Part shown: in pieces, positions 33,665-42,912 of the stretch | Layout of the letters: every line of letters begins with the position of its first letter | How positions within the stretch are numbered: the first letter of the stretch is position 1 | NCBI GenBank assembly: GCA_963734725.1 | Contig: CAVTIX010000029.1 | Location: forward strand, 1-64,000 | From: DASXKD01 sp963734725 | GTDB taxonomy: Bacteria; Actinomycetota; Actinomycetes; Streptosporangiales; Streptosporangiaceae | Direction of reading: 5' to 3' | Length of the DNA stretch: 64,000 nucleotides | Position numbers and translations under genes: made by a program | The notes under the pieces: generated by a model | What the model was told of the DNA's origin: nothing | What the model saw: the letters and a program-made list of their open reading frames with translations, nothing else | Database searches by the model: none

Positions 33665-34033
33665 CGAGCGCCCGAGATCGCCCGCCCTTCAGGCCCGTCC
33701 TGTCCGGCAGCTGCCCTCTATGGTCATGTGGTGACAGTTCACCGCATGCCCGCCGCGGAGGTCGATGTCTCCGTTGAGCAAGGAGCGCGCCATCTTCTGG
33801 CAGGCCTACGGCCAGGCGGATGACCACGCCCGGGCGCGGGCGCGGGGTGGGCGCTCTCGCTGGCGCTGGTCTTCTTGACGTGCTCGGCCGACAATCCGCT
33901 GATAGCCGAGATCGGGAAGCGCACCTTCCGCGAGGTGCTGAGATAAGCCTTTCGGCGGCTGGGTATGGTGGCGTACGCATTTCCCGCCCGGCGGCGCGGC
34001 TGGTTCCTGCCCTGGTTCGGCAAGGGAGAGATC
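33665..34033 (+). other. Intergenic stretch before the SDR gene
   Basis: Holds a phosphotransferase-like gene remnant (33767-33946, listed separately) and the ribosome site of the SDR gene. Nothing else recognisable was seen. Confidence 0.4.
33767..33946 (+). pseudogene. C-terminal remnant of an aminoglycoside-phosphotransferase-like gene
   Basis: In one frame AIFWQAYGQADDHARARARG, and in the frame one base back WALSLALVFLTCSADNPLIA then EIGKRTFREVLR before TAA 33944-33946. Together they form the usual C-terminal helices of APH-type kinases (FWxAYG ... WALxLAL-x-F-L ... SADNPLMAxIGxRTLxEVL). A one-base deletion near 33845 explains the break. Upstream catalytic parts are missing. I am fairly sure of the family from the pattern, not from a search. 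Confidence 0.5.
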
Positions 34034-34801
34034 ATGGATTTGTTTGACCTGTCCGGGAAGACGGCCGTGGTCACGGGGGGCAGCCGCGGGATCGGGATGA
34101 TGATCGCTCGTGGGCTGCTCGAGGCCGGCGCCCGGGTGTACATCAGCTCGCGCAAGGCCGATGCCTGCGCGGCCGCCGAGCGGGAACTCACCCAGTACGG
34201 GAAGATCGTTGCCATCCCGGCCGACCTGTCGACCGAGGCGGAGTGCCTGCGGCTGGCGGGGGAGGTCGGCCAGCGCGAACCTGCCTTGCATGTGCTGGTC
34301 AACAACGCCGGCGCCACCTGGGGCGCGCCGCTGGCGGAGTTCCCCGCCGCTGCCTGGGACAAGGTCGTGGACCTTAACCTGAAGACGCCGTTCTTCCTGA
34401 CCCGGGCGTTCTTGCCGCTGTTGGAGGCCGGCGGGACACCGGACGACCCGGCGCGGATCATCAATGTCGGCAGCATCGATGGGCTCCGGGTGCCGCCGTT
34501 CCCGACGTATGCCTACTCGGCCAGCAAGGCCGGGCTGCACCATCTGACCCGGGTGCTGGCCCGCGAGCTCGGCCCGCGGCGGATCACCGTCAACGCGGTC
34601 GCCCCCGGGCCGTTTGAGTCCAAGATGATGGCCGCGACCCTCAAGACGTTCGGGGATGCGATCGCCGACGCGGCGCCGCTGAAGCGGATCGGCCGTCCCG
34701 ACGACATGGCCGGTGTGGCGGTCTACCTAGCCTCACGAGCGGGCGCTTACGTCACCGGCGCCGTCATCCCCGTTGACGGCGGCATCGGCACCACCGTCTG
34801 A
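34034..34801 (+). CDS. Short-chain dehydrogenase/reductase (SDR)
   Basis: 255 aa from ATG 34034 with GGGAG ribosome site five bases upstream. Classical SDR: cofactor motif TGGSRGIG (residues 14-21), NNAG (about 90-93), catalytic Ser in NVGSIDGL, catalytic Y-x-x-x-K in YAYSASKAGLHHL, and VNAVAPGPFES after it. C-terminal PVDGG ends match FabG-like enzymes. NADP preference is suggested by the R/K after the second strand (SSRKAD). Substrate unknown; the gene stands alone. Confidence 0.92.
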   Translation: MDLFDLSGKTAVVTGGSRGIGMMIARGLLEAGARVYISSRKADACAAAERELTQYGKIVAIPADLSTEAECLRLAGEVGQREPALHVLVNNAGATWGAPLAEFPAAAWDKVVDLNLKTPFFLTRAFLPLLEAGGTPDDPARIINVGSIDGLRVPPFPTYAYSASKAGLHHLTRVLARELGPRRITVNAVAPGPFESKMMAATLKTFGDAIADAAPLKRIGRPDDMAGVAVYLASRAGAYVTGAVIPVDGGIGTTV

Positions 34802-34882
34802 GCGCCTGCGCGCTCGCCTGGCCGGCGGCCGCTACCGCGCGTCGCGTGCCTTGATCGCGGCGGGGGAGCGCTGCCCCTTGGC

Positions 34883-35302
34883 TTATCCTTTGCCCTGATC
34901 CTGGCTGAGCCAGCGCTCCGGGCGCATCCGGAACGCCACGTTCTCCCGCCCGGGGTCGGGGTTGTCGGTGACGTACCGGATGCCGCCCGCCGAACCGAGG
35001 TAGCGGCAGGCCATCGCCAGCCGCTCGGCGGGATCGAGTTCGTCCTCGCGGAGGACCGGCCCTTCAACGCTGACATAGCGATAGGGCGGGCTGTCGTCCT
35101 GCACGCACAGGCCGAACCGGCCAGCGGCGCGGATCGCCGCGGCCTTGCGTGACCTGCGCCCAGTCAGCACCGTCAGCAGCCCGCCTGGCTGGTAGCTGTA
35201 CCAGACCGGAACGGCCAGCGTCTGGCCTGCGGCGCCCATGGCCGCGCTCAGCACGCCGACATGCACGCCGGCAAGGAACTCCTCGCGTTCGGCAGCGCTC
35301 AT
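34883..35302 (-). CDS. PPOX-class flavin/F420-dependent protein
   Basis: 139 aa from ATG 35302 (MSAAEREEFLAGVHVG). Split-barrel pattern: VLSAAMGAAGQTLAVPVWYS, GGLLTVLTGRRSRKAAAIRA, RFGLCVQDDSPPYRYVSVEG, then RYLGSAGGIRY. Same superfamily as the gene at 1701-2114 but clearly different sequence. Isolated, convergent with the SDR gene. The frame is open to 35338 without a better ribosome site. Confidence 0.8.
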   Translation of the reverse strand: MSAAEREEFLAGVHVGVLSAAMGAAGQTLAVPVWYSYQPGGLLTVLTGRRSRKAAAIRAAGRFGLCVQDDSPPYRYVSVEGPVLREDELDPAERLAMACRYLGSAGGIRYVTDNPDPGRENVAFRMRPERWLSQDQGKG

Positions 35303-35478
35303 GGCAACCCACATGAGGGCTTCATACCAGACCAGCACCGGGCCTGCGGCTCTCGGCGGCGTAAGCGATCACGGCGCCCTTGTTTGGCATGGTGGCGGGC
35401 CTGATCTGGTGAAAGGCGGTCCGTGGACCGGCAGCACCGGCAGGTGGCCGAGCGCGGCCAGCCCGGGTGGCAATCTGT

Positions 35479-36905
35479 TCAATGAACCCACAGCTGGTCA
35501 ATGAGCAGGGACCAGTAAGGGTCGAACTGATAGTTGCCGACACGCGCGGAAAGCATGACGAGGGAGCGCGGGTTGTAGATCGGCACCCACGGCGCCTGGT
35601 CGGCAATCTCGCGGTCGATGCGCGCCCAGAGCGCTGCGGCGGCGTTGGGATTGCGCGGCTGGAGCATGAGGGCTTGTTTGACCTGCGCGTCGATCTGCCG
35701 GTTGCAAAACTCGGCCGCATTCAGGTTCAGCGGGCTGCCGGGGATGAAAGAGTGGCAGGTCAGCAGCGGGCCGATGAAGTCTGACGGCGCCGGGTAGTCC
35801 TGGTACCAGGAGAACCAGCCAACCTGCGTGCGCTGGCGAGAGTCGTGGAGCGTCCTGGCGTACGCGTTGGGGTCGGTGATCACTCGCAGCGACGCCCGGT
35901 ATCCGAGCTGATCGAGAACCGACACCAGGTAGCGGCCGGTCGTCCCGTCCGGGATCTTTGCGCCGAAGGCACCGGTGACTACGGTCACCCGGGCGCCTCG
36001 AGTTCCTGAGGCGCTGACAAGTCGCTCGGCCCGGGCCAGATCGGGCGCCGTCCACACCCCGCCGGGACCGGGGTTGAGCGTGTAAGGGCAGTAGGGCCGG
36101 TAGCCCGGCAGGGCCGGGGGGAGGACCTGGCAGGTCGGTTCCGCCGCCAGCGGCCCTCCGATGAGCTGAATGAGCTTGTTCCTGTCGATGGCAGCGTTGA
36201 GGGCTTGCCGTGCGGCGAGAACGTTGAATGGCCGCACACGGGTGTTCAGAACGAGCCCGATCGTGGCGCCCAACGGGCCGGAATGAAGCTGGCCCGCGTA
36301 GCGAGTGGCTATCTCGGGAAGGCGCGCCGGAGAAGGCGAGAGCAGCACGTCGGCGCTGCCTCGCTCGACTGCATTGACAGCGGGCCCAGGGGGGATGTCG
36401 AGCCGCAGCACGATCCGGTCGGGGTAGCCGCTTGGTTGTGCCTTATCGGACCACGGGTGGAACCGCGGGTTGCGGACAAGGATCCAGCGATGCCCGGGCA
36501 CGAACGACTGCGTCATGTAAGGGCCGGTAGCAGGCAGTTGGCCTGGCCCGATGAGGCGGTTGGGCGTTCCGGCGGGGACGGCGTCGGCGAAGGAGAAAGC
36601 CAGCTTGTAGAGGAACTCCGGGTCTGGCGCGGTCAGGCGGAAGGTGATCGTGTTTGCCCGGTCGTTGGTGACGATCCCGCGCGCGAGATCGCAGCGGCTG
36701 GGCGCCTGCTGGCATGCCCGCGCGCCTGCGATGCCGGCGTAAAGGGCTGCCGCGCCGCTCAGCCGGTTGAGGCTGAAGACTCGCTCGATCGCACGGCGGA
36801 AATCCGCCGGCCGCACCAGCGCGCCCGTGGAGTACCGGATGCCGGGGCGAAGGTGGAACGTGTATGTCAGGCCGTTGCTGCGCCGGCGCGGGGAGCGCCT
36901 GCGCA
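35479..36905 (-). pseudogene. Solute-binding (SBP_bac_5) part of a SARP fusion protein, frameshifted
   Basis: C-terminal part of a larger protein, in a third frame. It is the mature domain of an oligopeptide-binding-protein-like module: NGLTYTFHLRPGIRYSTGAL, VRPADFRRAIERVF, RWILVRNPRFHPWSDKAQP, DLARAERLVSASGT, and a C-terminal WVPIYNPRSLVMLSA. It has no signal peptide of its own. The frame joins the propeller segment near 36905, where the coding strand would need one extra inserted or two missing bases to connect. No transporter permease or ATPase genes are nearby, so the domain likely serves sensing. Confidence 0.75.
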
Positions 36906-37456
36906 AGCTCTGGAACGAGGGTGTCGCCGAGCGGGCCGCCAACACGCTGGTAGCCGACCAGCCCATCGTTCGTCACGCTCAGCATCTGCCACATGGGAAT
37001 GGTGAAGGCGACCGCCGGGTCGGTGTCCTGGTCATGCGGCAAGAGGCTGGCGATCATCGTCAGCGTGCCACCGCGGTGGCTCGCGGGCGATGGCAGCACC
37101 GTTGCCAGCACGTCGCCGCCAGCGGCCGCGAGAGCGGCTGGCTCGTTGCCTGTCGCTATAGACCGCACCGAGCCAGTGCGCGGGTCGATGCGAATGACAC
37201 TGCCACCGTGACCGTTCGTGACCCAGATGGCACCGTCGGCGTAGGCGACGCCGGCCGGCGAACCGCCGATCCTGAGCTTCTGCACCTGGCCGGTCAGCGG
37301 GTCGAAACGCGCCACGGCGCCGGTCGAGTCGGCGCTCCAGACGCTGCCCGCGCCGATGGCTACTGCGGCTGGGGAGCTGTCAATCGGAACGACACGCGAC
37401 ACGCGGTTGGTACGAGGATCCACTAGCACGAGGCGCCCAGGGTCGGCGGCTGCCAC
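36895..37456 (-). pseudogene. Middle beta-propeller part of the SARP fusion protein
   Basis: A frame of about 185 residues with YVTN/NHL-like repeats: WVAAADPGRLVLVDPRTNRV, VWSADSTGAVARFDPLTGQV, IWVTNGHGGSVIRIDPRTGS. It then leads into the start of the solute-binding module (GGTLTMIASLLPHDQDTDPA). It connects to the upstream segment through a run of six C on the plus strand (37496-37501). One extra C there would give the continuous reading IPVGGRPAGLAAGEGGIWVA. It connects downstream near 36895-36905. Confidence 0.7.
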
Positions 37457-38880
37457 CCAGATCCCGCCTTCGCCGGCCGCCAGGCCGGCCGGGCGCCCCC
37501 CACGGGGATGACCGCGAGCACATGGCCGCTGCCCGGGTCGATCCTGGAAAGCGCGTTGTCGGTGACGTTCGAGACCCAGACCGATCCATAGCCGGATGCA
37601 ATCGCCACCGGGCCATTCCCGACGTTAATCGTCGCCACTACGGTCCCTGCGGCCGGATTGACCTCCGAGATGGTGCCGTCGAGCTGGTTGGCGACCCAGA
37701 CCTGCCCGCTCTCGACCGCCACTCCGGCGGGCCCGCGACCCACCGGTACCCGGTCAACGGCCCGGCCAGCCGAGTCAACCCGCAGCAGCAGGTCATCGGC
37801 GGTGTCAGTGACCCAGGTGGCGCCGGCTCCGTGGGCGATCCCTCCTGGCCGCCCGATGCCGGTCAACACCCTGGTCACGGCGTTCCGGCTAGCGTCGATC
37901 ACAGCGACCGTGTTCGGCCCGGCCACGACGGTGGAGGCAGGTCCGTGCGCGCGAATGGAGGCGCCGCCCGCGAGCAGCGCCACGACGACGGCCAGGAAGA
38001 CCACGGCAGCGGCAAGGAACCGGGGACGGCGGGACCGGGCCGCTGGCGGGGGCCGCCCGTCTCCAGCGCCACTGGGCGCATGACGCGGCGCGGCGCGCGG
38101 CGAAGGCGCCAGCGAGGCATCTTGCTCCAGGATCGCGCGCTCAACCTGCTGCAGGCCCGGGCTCGGTTCGATGCCAAGTTCGTACACCAGCACGCTGCGG
38201 GCCGACTGGTAGACGGCCAGCGCCTCCGCCTGCCGCCCGCACCGGTACAACGCGATCATCAGCAGCTGGTAGAGGCGCTCCCGCAGCGGATGGTCGGCGA
38301 CCAGCGCACCGAGCTCACTGACGACGTCCGCGTGACGGCCGAGCGCGATATCCGCCTCGACCCGGTCCTCGATAGCACTTGCCCGCAGCTCCTCCAGGCG
38401 CGCGATCTCTGGCTGCGCAAAGTGCTCGTGGCTGATATCGGCCAGGGGCTCACCGCGCCATAGCCCGAGCGCCTCGCGGAGGTCGGCTGCCGCCTCGCCG
38501 GGTGCGTTCGCCGCGAGCGCACGGCGGCCTTCGCAGGCGAGGCGCTCGAAACGGCGCATGTCGATGTGCTCCCCCGTGGCCCGCAGCAGGTAGGCGCCAG
38601 GCCGGGTGAGCACCACCTGGCACCCGGCGGCCGGCTCCAGCGTCTTCCGGAGCCGCGAGACGTATACCTCCAGGGTGTGCTGCGCACCCGCGGGGGGATG
38701 CTGCCCCCACAACCGGTCAACAAGAACATCGCGGGACACCGGCTCGTTCGCGCTGAGGAGGAGAATCGCGAGCAGCGCCCGCTGCTTCTGGCCGCCGATA
38801 CCGAGGACATGGCCGTTCACGCCGACCTCGATCGCCCCAAGCAGCCGGTAGTCGATCCCTGCCGTGGTCCCCAACTGCAC
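37423..38880 (-). pseudogene. SARP/BTAD transcriptional regulator part of a transmembrane fusion protein
   Basis: Start taken at GTG 38880 (VQLGTTAGIDYRLLGAIEVG). A winged-helix OmpR-type DNA-binding domain (GGQKQRALLAILLLSANEPV, RLRKTLEPAAGCQVVL) is followed by a BTAD helical domain (RRFERLACEGRRALAA to YELGIEPSPGLQQVERAIL). Next come a basic linker, one transmembrane helix (RFLAAAVVFLAVVVALLAGG) and four propeller repeats outside. It is thus a membrane-spanning one-component regulator with an extracytoplasmic sensor, continued in two other frames down to 35479. The frame ends after a one-base shift at the C6 run 37496-37501. Confidence 0.78.
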
Positions 38881-39144
38881 CCCCCCGCACAGTTCTCTCG
38901 ACTGTAGCGGCCTGGACTGGATACCGGAAGCCGCAGGTGAGCGCCCCTGCAAGCCGGTGTGAGCTTTTTGTGAGGTCGCGGCGGGACGATGGGCGACAGC
39001 ATTAGGTGGGCTGGGGGCTTGGATGAAGCGCACGGGGATCCGAAGCCTCTATCCGGACCGCCGGTGATCGCAACGTTCGCCGTGGCCGGCCAGGCCCTGA
39101 CCTCCCGGGCAGCCACGGTCAGGAACCAAGGCTAGGAGCAAGGC

Positions 39145-40188
39145 ATGAAGCTCTCGACACGGCCTCGTCGGGCGATCACGAGCCCCAAGATCATCGCGGT
39201 GTTCACGGCCGCCGGCTGCGCGGTCACGGTTTTGGCTGCCGCTGGCACGGCGGCCGCGCGCACGGGGGCCACGTCCAGCCCGGCACGCCCGGATGCGGCG
39301 CGCGCGGCATCGTCAGCCGCGGCGGCTGTCGCGGCCAATGGCCGGATCGCGTTCTCTCAGTGGGATCTGCTTCCTGGCGGGAATCTGTCGGGCCATTCGA
39401 ACGTGTACACGATCAACCCGGACGGCACCGGCCTGCGTCAGCTCACCCACGCCGGCGCCGCTCAAGCGGCTGGCGCGCCGGACTGGTCTCCCGGCGGTGA
39501 CAAGATCCTCTACGAGAGCAACCAGACCGGTGACTACCGGATCTGGGTCATGAACGCCGACGGGTCCGGCCAGACCCGGCTTGCCGACGATCCCGGCTTT
39601 GCGGACCTCGAGCCAGCCTGGTCCCCGGACGGCGCCCACATCCTGTTCAGCCGGTGCGACGATCACATTGGCTTCATCCTGACCTGCGATCTCGAGGTGA
39701 TGAACGCTGCGGGCGGCGGCATGCGCCGGCTGGCCGGCGGCCATTGGACCTACGTCCGCGGCCAGTACTCGCCGGACGGGCGGCGCATCGTCGTGGGGGC
39801 GGACCGGGGCGGATTCCTGAGCGCGCTCTGGGTGATGCGTGCCGACGGCACGGGTCTGCACCGGATCACCCGGCCCTCGCTTGAGGCGGCCTGGCCGGGC
39901 TGGTCTCCCGATGGCCGCCGCATCGTGTTCACCGACAACTGCTGCCAGGGCGGGAGCAACATCTGGACGGTGCGCCCAGACGGCACCGGCCTGCGGGAAC
40001 TCACTCATTTCAGCCCGCCGCTGCAGGTTGGCTTCGCCAGTTACTCGCCCGACGGGCGGCGGATCGTCCTGCTCAGCGACAAATGCTGCCAGTTCTTCTC
40101 TGTCATGAACGCCGATGGCTCCGGCCTGCGCACGGTGCGCACCGGCGTGCCCAACACGTTCCTCACCGACTGGGGGCCAGCCCGCTAG
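39145..40188 (+). CDS. Secreted TolB-like (PD40) beta-propeller protein
   Basis: 347 aa with AGGAG ribosome site before ATG 39145 and a signal peptide (KIIAVFTAAGCAVTVLAAAG). Repeats of the PD40 type, each with W/YSPDG-x-x-I and (V/I)MNADGSG-x-x-x-L: PDWSPGGDKILY, PAWSPDGAHILF, GQYSPDGRRIVV, PGWSPDGRRIVF, ASYSPDGRRIVL, with cysteine pairs NCCQ and KCCQ. Likely a six-bladed extracellular propeller. It does not belong to a Tol-Pal system here; function unknown. Confidence 0.8.
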   Translation: MKLSTRPRRAITSPKIIAVFTAAGCAVTVLAAAGTAAARTGATSSPARPDAARAASSAAAAVAANGRIAFSQWDLLPGGNLSGHSNVYTINPDGTGLRQLTHAGAAQAAGAPDWSPGGDKILYESNQTGDYRIWVMNADGSGQTRLADDPGFADLEPAWSPDGAHILFSRCDDHIGFILTCDLEVMNAAGGGMRRLAGGHWTYVRGQYSPDGRRIVVGADRGGFLSALWVMRADGTGLHRITRPSLEAAWPGWSPDGRRIVFTDNCCQGGSNIWTVRPDGTGLRELTHFSPPLQVGFASYSPDGRRIVLLSDKCCQFFSVMNADGSGLRTVRTGVPNTFLTDWGPAR

Positions 40189-40236
40189 CGGCGCCCCCGG
40201 ACCGATGGCCAGGCCGCCAAGATCAAGGAGACCGAC

Positions 40237-41346
40237 ATGAGACGAGCAGTAGCCGCGCTCGGGACACTGGCGGTGGCCGCCTCGCTGGCGGCCGCGGGCC
40301 TGACGATCACGGCGTCGCCCGCGGTGGCGGCTGGGCCGCCGGCCACCGGCAGGATTGCCTTCTTCGACTTCGTGACCAACCAGATCTACGCGGTGAACCC
40401 CGACGGCACGGGACTCGCCCAGCTCACCCATGAGCCACAGGGAATCTCGGCCCAGGGGCCCGGCTGGTCGCCCGACGGATCCCGGATAGTGTTCGCCCGG
40501 TTCAACCAGTCAAAGGGCATAGGCCGTATCTGGATCATGAACGCCGATGGCACCGGCCAGCGCCGGCTCGCCTCCGATGCGCCAGGACACAGCGACAACC
40601 AGCCCAGCTATTCCCCCGACGGCAGGCACATCGTGTTCCTCCGGTGCTTGCCGGGCTTCGAGCACTGCGCGATCTGGATCATGCGCTCCGACGGCACCCA
40701 CCGGCACTTGGTGATCCCGTTCCTCGCCACCCCCACCGAGACCAACAACTTCGATCCGAAGGTGTCGCCGGACGGCCGCCGGATCACCTTCACCCGGTTC
40801 GGGTTCCGTGGGATCGCTGCCCAGGTCTGGGTGGCCCGGATCAACGGCACGCATGCGCACCCAGTGACCGCTCCGCGACTCGAGGGCGGGCAGCCGGCCT
40901 GGGCGCCGGACGGCAGCCACATCGCGTTCGCCGACAACTGCTGCCGGCCGCAGTCCAGCATCTACGTCATGAGGGCCAACGGCACCGGAGCCACGAGGCT
41001 GGCCACGACGAAGTGGCCGACCAACAACTTCGGGCCCGCGTACTCGCCCGACGGAAGCCAGGTCGCGTTCTCCAGCGACCGGCGACACCCGGACCTGTGC
41101 TGCGAGGAACTGTTTGTGATGCGCGCAGACGGCTCGCACCAGCACCTGGTGGACACCGGCATTCAAGGCGTCCTCGGCGCCGCCTGGGGCACCGCGCCAC
41201 AGGTTCCGGCGGGATCGCCAGGCACGCTCTCGCGCCTCCCGGCGGGACCGCATGTACCCGGCGCCGCTCGGTATGTGGCGGCCTGTCGCGGAGTGCCGCC
41301 CTGGCTGAGCAGCATGCGGTGCCGTATGACACCGTCACGGCGCTAG
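40237..41346 (+). CDS. Secreted TolB-like (PD40) beta-propeller protein, paralogue
   Basis: 369 aa, 48 bases after its paralogue, with AAGGAGA ribosome site and a signal peptide (AVAALGTLAVAASLAAAGLT). Same PD40 repeats: GWSPDGSRIVF, SYSPDGRHIVF, KVSPDGRRITF, AWAPDGSHIAFADNCCRP, AYSPDGSQVAF, and C-terminal CCEELFVMRADGSHQHLVDT. The two genes form a tandem duplication, diverged but with matching repeat order and cysteine positions. Probably co-transcribed. Confidence 0.8.
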   Translation: MRRAVAALGTLAVAASLAAAGLTITASPAVAAGPPATGRIAFFDFVTNQIYAVNPDGTGLAQLTHEPQGISAQGPGWSPDGSRIVFARFNQSKGIGRIWIMNADGTGQRRLASDAPGHSDNQPSYSPDGRHIVFLRCLPGFEHCAIWIMRSDGTHRHLVIPFLATPTETNNFDPKVSPDGRRITFTRFGFRGIAAQVWVARINGTHAHPVTAPRLEGGQPAWAPDGSHIAFADNCCRPQSSIYVMRANGTGATRLATTKWPTNNFGPAYSPDGSQVAFSSDRRHPDLCCEELFVMRADGSHQHLVDTGIQGVLGAAWGTAPQVPAGSPGTLSRLPAGPHVPGAARYVAACRGVPPWLSSMRCRMTPSRR

Positions 41347-41501
41347 GCCGCCGTGGCGGGGCGCCGAGCCGTACGTCGGTAACGGGCACTTCAGTCAGCG
41401 GATCCCGGCGGCGGGCATGGGGCTGCGGACCGGCCGGGAGGCGCCTGCACAGCAGCCGGACCCGGGACTGGTCCGGGTCCGGCGCTCGGCAAGTCGGCGG
41501 T

Positions 41502-41909
41502 TCAGAGCGTTACGGCGCCCCCACAGGTGTGGTTCTGGAAGGTCGCGCGGGCGTGGATCTTGTCCGGGCCGGGCCGGTTAGCGATGACCTTCCGGATCGT
41601 GAAGGAGCCACTCGGGCCCGCAGTCGTGGCGTGCCGCGAGACGACTGTGGCGCCATTGTCCATGATCCGCACCGCCCATACCTGGCCGGCGCGGTTCGAG
41701 TTGACCTGGTATTCCATTTCGATCGCGCCGTCGTCGTGCTTGGCCTTCAGTTCGAAGTGACCCCCGTTGGTGCAGGCGCCACTGGAGCTGACGCCGCCGC
41801 CTCCTCCCGAAGCGAATGCCGGCGTGGCCGTGACCAGGAGCGGAGCGGCGAGGCCGATGGTGATCGCCGCGGTGGTCATCAGAAGTCGGGTACGTGGGTG
41901 GTTTTGCAT
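41502..41909 (-). CDS. Small secreted protein of unknown function
   Basis: 135 aa from ATG 41909, preceded by AGGAGG six bases upstream. Signal peptide LLMTTAAITIGLAAPLLVTA ending ATPAFASG. The mature ~100 residues begin with a glycine/serine stretch and contain one Cys pair (ACTNGG and HTCGG), suggesting a single disulfide, with beta-rich character (EMEYQVNSNRAGQVWAVRIM). Not recognised. Convergent with the propeller gene. Confidence 0.7.
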   Translation of the reverse strand: MQNHPRTRLLMTTAAITIGLAAPLLVTATPAFASGGGGGVSSSGACTNGGHFELKAKHDDGAIEMEYQVNSNRAGQVWAVRIMDNGATVVSRHATTAGPSGSFTIRKVIANRPGPDKIHARATFQNHTCGGAVTL

Positions 41910-42432
41910 GGCTGCCTCCTGGCTTGTTTCGATTTGATGCCGCAAGCCTGGCGGCGCGTGGGTCTTGGCTGCAATTGGCCGATGGGCCTAGTCCCCTTTT
42001 GTCCGACACGCGAAAAGCGACGTCTGTCAGTGGGGGGGACCCGTTTTGCGGGTGCATACCGGCTCGGTCCCGCCTTTCGTGCCAACCAGGCCGCCCTGCG
42101 CAGCCGCAAGCGGCACCGAAGAGGAGCCGCGCACGTGACGGCAACCCGGATGCCTTCGCGGCCTGGCTGGCCGGCCCGGCCGCCTTTGACTGTGCCGGAA
42201 TGGGATGTTGTGCCACCCGGGTTAAAGGCTCAAACAAGCCTGAAACGTCACGCGCTTCGCGGGTTTCGACGCCCCCCTGACCGCAGCCGGCCTGAACCGG
42301 GGCCCATCCGGGCGCGTGCTCTAGGTGTGGAGAGTGCCATCGCCTGCCGGGTACTAGGACGACTAGCCAATGGCGGACCTAGCCGTGGTTCGGGGTTCAC
42401 TACCTGAAACGGATCCACGGAAGGAAGAAGCC
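41910..42432. other. Divergent intergenic region before the repeat protein operon
   Basis: About 520 bases. CTAG-containing motifs occur near the right end (GGTACTAGGACGACTAGCC, 42349-42367) and near the left (GGCCTAGTCCCC, around 41986-41997). Paired CTAG/GGAC-like halves resemble NarL-type regulator sites, but no consensus for this regulator is known. No gene was recognised. Confidence 0.4.
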
Positions 42433-42912
42433 ATGAAGAAACTGCTGATCACCGCGGCGGTGGTGGCAATCGCAGCCGTGCCCGGCGTCACCGGCCTGGT
42501 GGGCAATGCGTCGTTCGCGCAGAGCGTTCCGGTCCAGGTCCCGGCGGGCGCCCGCACCCTTGACAACCACGGCCAACGTGCCGAGCCGGGGGACGACCGC
42601 GGGCGCCAGGCCGAGCCGGGGGATGACCGCGGGCGCCAGGCCGAGCCCGGGGATGACCGCGGGGGCCAGGCCGAGCCGGGGGATGACCGTGGCCGCCACG
42701 CCGAGCCCGGGGATGACCGCGGGCGCCAGGCCGAGCCCGGGGATGACCGCGGCCAGCGCGCTGAGCCGGGGGATGACCGCGGCGGGGCCAGCGGCCCGGG
42801 CGCGGCGGCCACCACCTCGGGCCCCGGCGACGTCCAGGCGTCCGGCTTGGCGACCGCCAGCGACGGCGGGTCGGGGCACGGCGGGCACGACGACGGGTCA
42901 GCCGACCGTTGA
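42433..42912 (+). CDS. Exported acidic tandem-repeat protein (AEPGDDRG repeats)
   Basis: 159 aa from ATG 42433 with a GGAAGGA ribosome site; an earlier open start at 42370 lacks one. Signal peptide MKKLLITAAVVAIAAVPGVT then GLVGNASFAQ. The mature protein is seven near-identical 10-residue units, consensus AEPGDDRGRQ (coded by 30-bp repeats between 42575 and 42784). A Gly/Ser/Asp/His-rich tail (SGHGGHDDGSADR) follows. Strongly acidic and probably disordered; DD pairs could bind Ca2+. The stop overlaps the TTG start of the histidine kinase gene, placing it in one operon with the two-component system. Confidence 0.75.
   Translation: MKKLLITAAVVAIAAVPGVTGLVGNASFAQSVPVQVPAGARTLDNHGQRAEPGDDRGRQAEPGDDRGRQAEPGDDRGGQAEPGDDRGRHAEPGDDRGRQAEPGDDRGQRAEPGDDRGGASGPGAAATTSGPGDVQASGLATASDGGSGHGGHDDGSADR
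42575..42784 (+). repeat. 30-bp tandem repeats, seven copies, in-frame
   Basis: Units around GCCGAGCCGGGGGATGACCG repeated seven times with few differences, all preserving the reading frame. Differences sit mainly at the variable positions 9-10 of the peptide unit (RQ, GQ, RH, QR). This is a coding repeat likely to vary in copy number between strains. Confidence 0.9.

Noticed and set aside
15395..38880. LAL plus SARP-type regulators as a sign of an antibiotic gene cluster
   Set aside because: No polyketide synthase, peptide synthetase, terpene or RiPP core gene lies in the window.
42575..42784. Regular 30-bp repeats as a CRISPR array
   Set aside because: Units are directly adjacent with no unique spacers, stay in frame and code a peptide repeat; there are no cas genes.
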